A stretch of 36,902 bases of DNA from Chitinophaga pinensis (GTDB lineage Bacteria; Bacteroidota; Bacteroidia; Chitinophagales; LD1), in NCBI GenBank assembly GCA_945867505.1, contig CAMBIM010000006.1, forward strand, positions 1 through 36,902. The letters are read 5' to 3'. The notes under the pieces were generated by a model that saw nothing but the letters and a program-made list of their open reading frames with translations, did not search any database and was not told the origin of the DNA. How positions within the stretch are numbered: position 1 is the first letter of the stretch; the number at the start of each line of letters is the position of its first letter. A program made the position numbers and the translations under genes. Shown one piece after another: positions 31,992-36,902 of the stretch.

Positions 31992-33056
31992 ATGTCAAAA
32001 TTCACTTGGTTTATTGTAGCAATTGTTGTTTTAGTGACAGGCATTGTTGTTTACAATAAGGTTCTTCATCCTAAAGAGAATACTACCCCTGCATCAAAAG
32101 GCGGTGCACCCAAATATATTTCGGTAAGCGGGTTTGTGGTGCAACCCAAAGATTTAGACAACGGAATTGTAGCATCGGGAACTTTACTAGCAAATGAAGA
32201 AGTGGAACTTCACCCCGAAGCATCAGGAAAAATTACTCAATTGAATTTGAACGAAGGAAGTGCGGTGAGCAAAGGAACTTTACTGGTCAAATTATTTGAT
32301 GCCGATTTACAGGCACAACTGAAAAAGTTACAGCTACAAAAAGGAAGTGCAGAAAAAACCGAAATGCGATTAAAACAATTACTTGCCATCAATGGCATTG
32401 GTCAACAAGAGTATGACAATGCAGTTACCCAAATCAATAACATAAATGCAGATATAGATTTAACACAGGCGCAAATTTCCAAAACAGAAGTCCGCGCACC
32501 GTTTAACGGAGTGGTGGGTTTAAAAAATGTAAGCATCGGTGCTTATGTTTCGCCAACCACTTCTATCGCCACGCTCCAGCAAATCGACCCGCTCAAAATT
32601 GACTTCACTGTGCCTGAAAAATATTCTTCATCGCTTGGAAAAGGCGATGCAATAAAATTTACAGTGGATGGTTCAACAGAAATTTTCACCGGAAAAATAT
32701 TTGCTATTGAACCAAAGATTGATGAAGCCACTCGCAGTATAAAAGTTCGTGCGTTGGTAGCCAATTCAAAAACAAAATTATTTCCCGGTGCTTTTGCAAA
32801 AATTGATTTGGGGTTAAAAAGTGTAGAAGGTGCAATGATGGTACCTACTCAATGCATAATCCCCGAAGCACGCAACAAAAAACTGATTGTGGTAAAAGAT
32901 GGCAAAGCAAAATTTATCATCGTAGAAACCGGAGTGCGCAATGAGAGTTACATACAAATTACAAGCGGGGTAGAAGCTGGCGATACCATAGTAGCCACTG
33001 CACTGATGTATGTAAAACCCGATGCTGGAGTGAAAGTTGTAAAAGTGATTGAATAA
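31992..33056 (+). CDS. RND efflux periplasmic adaptor subunit (membrane fusion protein)
   Basis: The 354-residue protein links the RND permease to the outer-membrane channel. It has one N-terminal membrane helix (FTWFIVAIVVLVTGIVVY) without a lipobox. The lipoyl halves are VELHPEASGKITQLNLNEGSAVSKGTLLVKL and KTEVRAPFNGVVGLKNVSIGAYV, with a coiled-coil hairpin between them (LQAQLKKLQLQKGSAEKTEMRLKQL is part of it), followed by beta-barrel and membrane-proximal domains (DEATRSIKVRAL, FPGAFAKIDLGL). The permease gene starts 3 bp downstream. No regulator gene lies adjacent. A CACCTTTG box (31965-31972) is a possible -7 element with one mismatch. Confidence 0.9.
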   Translation: MSKFTWFIVAIVVLVTGIVVYNKVLHPKENTTPASKGGAPKYISVSGFVVQPKDLDNGIVASGTLLANEEVELHPEASGKITQLNLNEGSAVSKGTLLVKLFDADLQAQLKKLQLQKGSAEKTEMRLKQLLAINGIGQQEYDNAVTQINNINADIDLTQAQISKTEVRAPFNGVVGLKNVSIGAYVSPTTSIATLQQIDPLKIDFTVPEKYSSSLGKGDAIKFTVDGSTEIFTGKIFAIEPKIDEATRSIKVRALVANSKTKLFPGAFAKIDLGLKSVEGAMMVPTQCIIPEARNKKLIVVKDGKAKFIIVETGVRNESYIQITSGVEAGDTIVATALMYVKPDAGVKVVKVIE

Positions 33057-33059
33057 GAA

Positions 33060-36000
33060 ATGAGTTTACCCGGTTTAAGTTTAAAGCGTCCTGTACTTGC
33101 CATAGTAATGAGCATCATTATTGTGCTCTTCGGTATTATTGGCTATAAGTTTTTGGGTGTGCGTGAGTATCCGAGTATTGACCCACCGGTAATTACCGTT
33201 CGCACTAATTATACTGGTGCAAATGCCGATGTAATAGAATCGCAGATTACCGAGCCGCTTGAAAAAGCCATTAACGGTGTAGAAGGAATCCGGACTATTT
33301 CTTCATCGAGCAACCAAGGTTCAAGCATCATTACAGTTGAATTTAATTTGGGAGCAAACCTCGAAGCCGCAGCGAATGATGTACGCGATAAGGTTTCGCA
33401 AGGCATACGGTTGTTGCCGCAGGATATTGATGCGCCACCGGTAGTTACCAAAGCCGATGCGAATAGCGATGCGATAATTTCCATGACTGTGCAGAGCAAC
33501 ACACGCAATCAATTGCAGGTTTCAGATTATGCTTCGAACGTGTTGTTGGAAAAATTGCAAACCATTCCGGGCGTAAGCACCGTGCAGATTTGGGGCGAGA
33601 AAAAATACGCTATGCGTCTTTGGGTGGACCCAATGAAACTTAATGCTTATTCCCTTTCATTTACCGATATTCAAAATGCGCTCACGAGAGAAAATGTGGA
33701 ATTGCCTGCAGGAAAAGTGTACGGCAACAACACCGAACTCACGGTAAAAACTTTTGGTCGTTTAAGCACAGAAGTCGATTTCGAAAACCTCATTATAAAA
33801 AGTGGCGATAACCAAATCATTCGTCTGCGCGATGTAGCTGATGTGGTGTTGGGTCCCGAAAACGAAGAAACCATTTTGAAAGAAAGCGGAGTGCCAATGG
33901 TAGCACTCGCTATCACACCACAACCGGGTAGCAACTATGTAGAAATAGCCGATGAGTTTTACAAACGCTACGAGCAGATTAAAAAAGAAGTGCCAGATGA
34001 TATCAAGCTCGATATCGCACTCGACCAAACAGTTTTTGTAAAGCGGTCGATTACCGAAGTAGGCGAAACCCTCGCCATTGCTTTCGCATTGGTAGTGCTT
34101 ATCATCTTCCTCTTCTTCCGCGATTGGCTCATAGCCATTCGTCCGCTCATTGATATTCCGGTTTCGCTGATTGGCGCGTTCTTCATCATGTACATTTCCG
34201 GATTCACCATAAATGTATTAACGCTGTTAGCTATTGTTCTTGCCACAGGTTTAGTGGTAGATGATGGTATTGTGGTAACTGAAAATATTTTCAAAAAACT
34301 TGAAGCTGGTTTAGACAAACACCGTGCGGCAAAAGAAGGAAGCGAAGAAATTTTCTTTGCAGTCATTGCCACCTCTATAACACTTGCTGTGGTTTTTCTT
34401 CCCATAATTTTCTTACAAGGTTTTGTAGGCAGTTTATTCCGAGAGTTTGGAATTGTAGTAGCCGGAGCGGTTTTAATTTCTGCCTTTGTTTCGCTCACGC
34501 TCACGCCAGTGCTGAATGTTTTGTTGACGCGCAAGGAAAATAAACGCACTTGGTTCTACGAAAAAACAGAACCGTTTTACGAAGCATTAGATAACGGCTA
34601 CCGTCAGTCTCTGCAAACATTCATGAAACGCAGATGGCTGGCGTTTCCAATTCTGCTTGCTTGCGGACTTTTTATTTTTCTTATCGGAAAGAATTTGCAA
34701 AGCGAGTTGGCGCCAATGGAAGATAGAGGCGCATTTCGTTTAAGTGTAAGCACACCCGAAGGCACATCCTACGATTACATGAATCGTTACATGGATAAAC
34801 TCGTCAGTTTTGCAAAAGACTCTGTGCCCGAAGCAAAAATTGTTTTGAGTGTAACAGCACCGGGCTTTGCAGGCAGTGGAGCCGTTAACACCGGCTTTGT
34901 GCGTTTGCGCTTGAGCGAACCAGACGAGCGCAAACGTTCGCAAAATGATGTGGCGCAATACGTTGCTAAAAATGCCGGTCGGTTTAACGAAGGAAAAGTT
35001 TTCCCTATCCAGGACCAGACTATTTCTACTGGTGGTGGTGCGCGTTTTGGTTTGCCGGTTCAGTTCGTTATTCAGAATTTGAACTTCGAAAAAATACGCG
35101 AAGTGTTGCCGAAGTTTTTAGAAGAAGCAAATAAAAATCCAACATTTCAGGGAGTAGATGTAAATCTAAAATTCAATAAGCCTGAGTTGCAAATAGAAAT
35201 TGACCGGCTCAAAGCAAACGAATTGGGCGTAAGCGTGCTCGATATCTCAACCACACTTCAACTTGCGTTGAGCGGAAGACGTTTGGGCTATTTTATCATG
35301 AACGGAAAACAATATCAGGTAATTGGTCAGGTGGACAGAGACAACCGCGATGAACCGCTTGATTTAAAAACCTTTTTTGTGCGCAACAACAAAGGCACAC
35401 TTATTCAATTAGATAATTTGGTTTCCATTACCGAGCAAAGCAATCCTCCGCAACTGTATCACTTCGACAGATATAAAAGCGCTACCGTATCAGCAGGACT
35501 TGCTCCCGGAAAAACGGTTGGTGATGGGGTAGCAGCTATGGAAGAAATTTCGAAAAAAATTTTAGACGAATCGTTTAACACCGCAGTCACCGGTGCATCG
35601 CGCGATTTCAAAGAGAGCTCTTCGAACATCGGCTTTGCATTTTTACTCGCGCTCATTCTTATATTCTTAATTCTTGCCGCGCAGTTCGAAAGTTTTGTTG
35701 ACCCGCTCATCATCATGTTTACTGTTCCTCTTGCTATTGCAGGTGCGTTGTTGAGTTTGTGGATGTTCAATCAAACACTCAATATCTTTTCGCAAATCGG
35801 CATCATTATGTTAATTGGTTTAGTGACCAAAAACGGAATTTTGATTGTAGAGTTCGCCAACAAAAAACGCGAAGCCGGTGAAGAAAAATTAGAAGCGGTC
35901 GTAGACGCTGCCGCTCTTCGCCTGCGCCCAATCTTAATGACCAGTTTGGCAACAGCTTTGGGTGCCTTACCTATTGCGCTTGCTCTTGGTGCTGGTGCAT

Positions 36001-36122
36001 CCAGCCGCGTTTCATTAGGTATTGTAGTAATTGGCGGAATTATGTTTTCGCTCATACTTACGCTGTATGTAATTCCGAGTATGTATTCATATCTATCAAG
36101 AACAAAGAAACATGCCGAATAA
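33060..36122 (+). CDS. RND-family multidrug efflux permease (HAE-1/AcrB-like)
   Basis: The 1020-residue permease is a proton-driven trimeric pump. The 12-helix layout is visible, with two large periplasmic loops. Proton-relay residues are present: D401 and D402 in LVVDDGIVVTENIF, and K924 in LVTKNGILIVEFANKKREAG. YPSIDPPVITV and GANADVIESQITEPLEKAING near the N-terminus are typical of the hydrophobe/amphiphile class rather than of heavy-metal CzcA-type pumps. Likely substrates are drugs, dyes, detergents or fatty acids. The downstream TolC gene overlaps its end by 11 bp, giving the order adaptor-permease-channel in a single operon. Confidence 0.95.
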   Translation: MSLPGLSLKRPVLAIVMSIIIVLFGIIGYKFLGVREYPSIDPPVITVRTNYTGANADVIESQITEPLEKAINGVEGIRTISSSSNQGSSIITVEFNLGANLEAAANDVRDKVSQGIRLLPQDIDAPPVVTKADANSDAIISMTVQSNTRNQLQVSDYASNVLLEKLQTIPGVSTVQIWGEKKYAMRLWVDPMKLNAYSLSFTDIQNALTRENVELPAGKVYGNNTELTVKTFGRLSTEVDFENLIIKSGDNQIIRLRDVADVVLGPENEETILKESGVPMVALAITPQPGSNYVEIADEFYKRYEQIKKEVPDDIKLDIALDQTVFVKRSITEVGETLAIAFALVVLIIFLFFRDWLIAIRPLIDIPVSLIGAFFIMYISGFTINVLTLLAIVLATGLVVDDGIVVTENIFKKLEAGLDKHRAAKEGSEEIFFAVIATSITLAVVFLPIIFLQGFVGSLFREFGIVVAGAVLISAFVSLTLTPVLNVLLTRKENKRTWFYEKTEPFYEALDNGYRQSLQTFMKRRWLAFPILLACGLFIFLIGKNLQSELAPMEDRGAFRLSVSTPEGTSYDYMNRYMDKLVSFAKDSVPEAKIVLSVTAPGFAGSGAVNTGFVRLRLSEPDERKRSQNDVAQYVAKNAGRFNEGKVFPIQDQTISTGGGARFGLPVQFVIQNLNFEKIREVLPKFLEEANKNPTFQGVDVNLKFNKPELQIEIDRLKANELGVSVLDISTTLQLALSGRRLGYFIMNGKQYQVIGQVDRDNRDEPLDLKTFFVRNNKGTLIQLDNLVSITEQSNPPQLYHFDRYKSATVSAGLAPGKTVGDGVAAMEEISKKILDESFNTAVTGASRDFKESSSNIGFAFLLALILIFLILAAQFESFVDPLIIMFTVPLAIAGALLSLWMFNQTLNIFSQIGIIMLIGLVTKNGILIVEFANKKREAGEEKLEAVVDAAALRLRPILMTSLATALGALPIALALGAGASSRVSLGIVVIGGIMFSLILTLYVIPSMYSYLSRTKKHAE

Positions 36123-36902
36123 AATCTTGAGATTGTTTTTTGCTTTTCTGCCGTTGTTGGTGTTATCACCAACAAATCTCTGCGCCCAGGAAACCCTCAC
36201 AGTTGAACAAGCTATAGAATTAGCGTTGAAGAATAACTACGACATACAAATTGTGAAGAACGATGCAGAAATTGCTGCACGTAACAATACGATAGGTAAT
36301 GCAGGTATGTTGCCAAGAATAGATGCAACAGTTGCCGATAACTATACACTGATTAATCTAAACCAAAAATTTACTAATGGAACAGAAATCAATCGCAATG
36401 ATGTAACCGGAAATAATATCAGCGCGGGTGTTTCGCTTAACTGGACTTTGTTCGATGGCTTAAAAATGTTTGCTACCAAAGGGAAACTAAAGCGATTAGC
36501 TGAAATTGGCGAGTTGCAATTTAAAGATGAAATACAAACATCTGTAGCCAACGTGATGAACGCTTATTACGATGTAGTGCGCGCGCAGCAACAGGTAAAA
36601 GCAATTGAGGAGGCCATTAAGATTTCTAATGAGCGCGTGAAATTAGCCGACATGAAGTTTCAAGTAGGTTCTGCCAGCAAAGTTGATTTGCTGCAAGCCA
36701 AAGTCGATTTAAACGAACAGAAAAGCAATTTGCTTACGCAACGTAAAACCATTGAGCAACGCAAAGGCGATTTGAATACTTTACTGGCACAGAATATCGA
36801 AACTGATTTTAGCGTAACTGATTCTATTCCGTTCACAGACCCGAATCTTTCAGCAGACTTAGACAAAAACTTTCAACTGCAAACGGCTATGAAAAATATA
36901 GA
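36112..36902 (+). CDS. TolC-family outer-membrane channel protein, 3'-truncated
   Basis: The frame begins at ATG 36112, 11 bp inside the permease gene, and runs open to the window end; 263 complete codons are seen. There is a signal peptide (LRLFFAFLPLLVLSPTNLCAQ). The mature part opens with ETLTVEQAIELALKNNYDIQIVKND, the usual TolC start, and continues with GLKMFATKGKLKRLAEI, then KISNERVKLADMKFQVGSASKVD and LLQAKVDLNEQKSNLLTQRK, the long periplasmic helices. It completes the tripartite pump. A 9-bp hairpin (36154-36175) lies in the signal-peptide coding region. Confidence 0.92.
   Translation, partial: MPNKILRLFFAFLPLLVLSPTNLCAQETLTVEQAIELALKNNYDIQIVKNDAEIAARNNTIGNAGMLPRIDATVADNYTLINLNQKFTNGTEINRNDVTGNNISAGVSLNWTLFDGLKMFATKGKLKRLAEIGELQFKDEIQTSVANVMNAYYDVVRAQQQVKAIEEAIKISNERVKLADMKFQVGSASKVDLLQAKVDLNEQKSNLLTQRKTIEQRKGDLNTLLAQNIETDFSVTDSIPFTDPNLSADLDKNFQLQTAMKNI
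36154..36175 (+). other. 9-bp perfect hairpin in the TolC signal-peptide region
   Basis: TTGTTGGTG (36154-36162) pairs with CACCAACAA (36167-36175) around a TTAT tetraloop. It encodes residues 15-22 of the TolC protein and starts 42 bp after the start codon, downstream of the overlap with the permease gene. Confidence 0.6.

Noticed and set aside
33968-34549. 193-residue open frame antisense to the RND permease
   Set aside because: Low-complexity Ser/Thr/Lys composition mirroring the codons of membrane helices on the other strand; a shadow of the permease gene.

Overview
The window reads as chromosomal DNA of a member of the phylum Bacteroidota, most like the Chitinophagales/Sphingobacteriales side; this placement is inferred from gene content. 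Supporting signs are a type IX secretion type B (CHU_C-like) sorting domain on the first protein, a TonB receptor with a carboxypeptidase-like N-terminal domain, -7 boxes of the form TAnnTTTG, few Shine-Dalgarno sites, a monofunctional BirA divergent from rsfS-ftsH-LUD, and intergenic palindromes of kinds that recur in this phylum. No rRNA, tRNA, CRISPR array, transposase, integrase or phage gene was seen. Coding density is high.

Layout. 1-1161: end of a secreted adhesin-like protein. 1246-2532 (-): PAP2/sphingomyelin-synthase-like protein and CPBP protease. 2646-3689 (+): thiL. 3849-5189 (-): exonuclease fused to a degenerate GIY-YIG domain. 5319-5933 (+): predicted outer-membrane barrel. 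6201-9652 (+): mannose-1-phosphate guanylyltransferase, methionine/glutamine-type aminotransferase, omega-amidase and a small unknown protein. 9661-10737 (-): prfA. 10819-15834 (-): probable operon rsfS, ftsH, LUD protein, LpxH-like hydrolase, propeller-like protein. 15915-16868 (-): glycosyltransferase lying between rsfS and birA. 16975-20343: birA, an EEP-family hydrolase, a serine hydrolase and a YdcF/SanA protein. 20344-21349: repeat-rich stretch around one unknown gene. 21327-23531 (-): GH3 glycosidase. 23605-25822 (+): small secreted protein, YajQ, YbaB and an unknown membrane protein. 25887-31907 (+): PI-PLC-like lipoprotein, second LpxH-like hydrolase, TonB receptor and a PhoD-like phosphatase. 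31992-36902 (+): complete adaptor and permease genes and a partial TolC gene of an RND efflux system.

Genes that appear to work together are the aminotransferase and omega-amidase (transamination with glutamine, then removal of alpha-ketoglutaramate), the TonB receptor and PhoD-like phosphatase (TAATG overlap), the RND tripartite pump, and the rsfS-ftsH-LUD-lpxH cluster.

The least explained content is the collection of non-genic elements: a degenerate tandem array with an indel-free 42-bp period, a palindromic element translated in frame inside the GH3 enzyme, a GACAACAGAC-like repeat at gene ends that is translated as signal peptide or tail, a 24-bp perfect inverted repeat, and at least three other structured intergenic elements. 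No new defence or mobile system could be identified.
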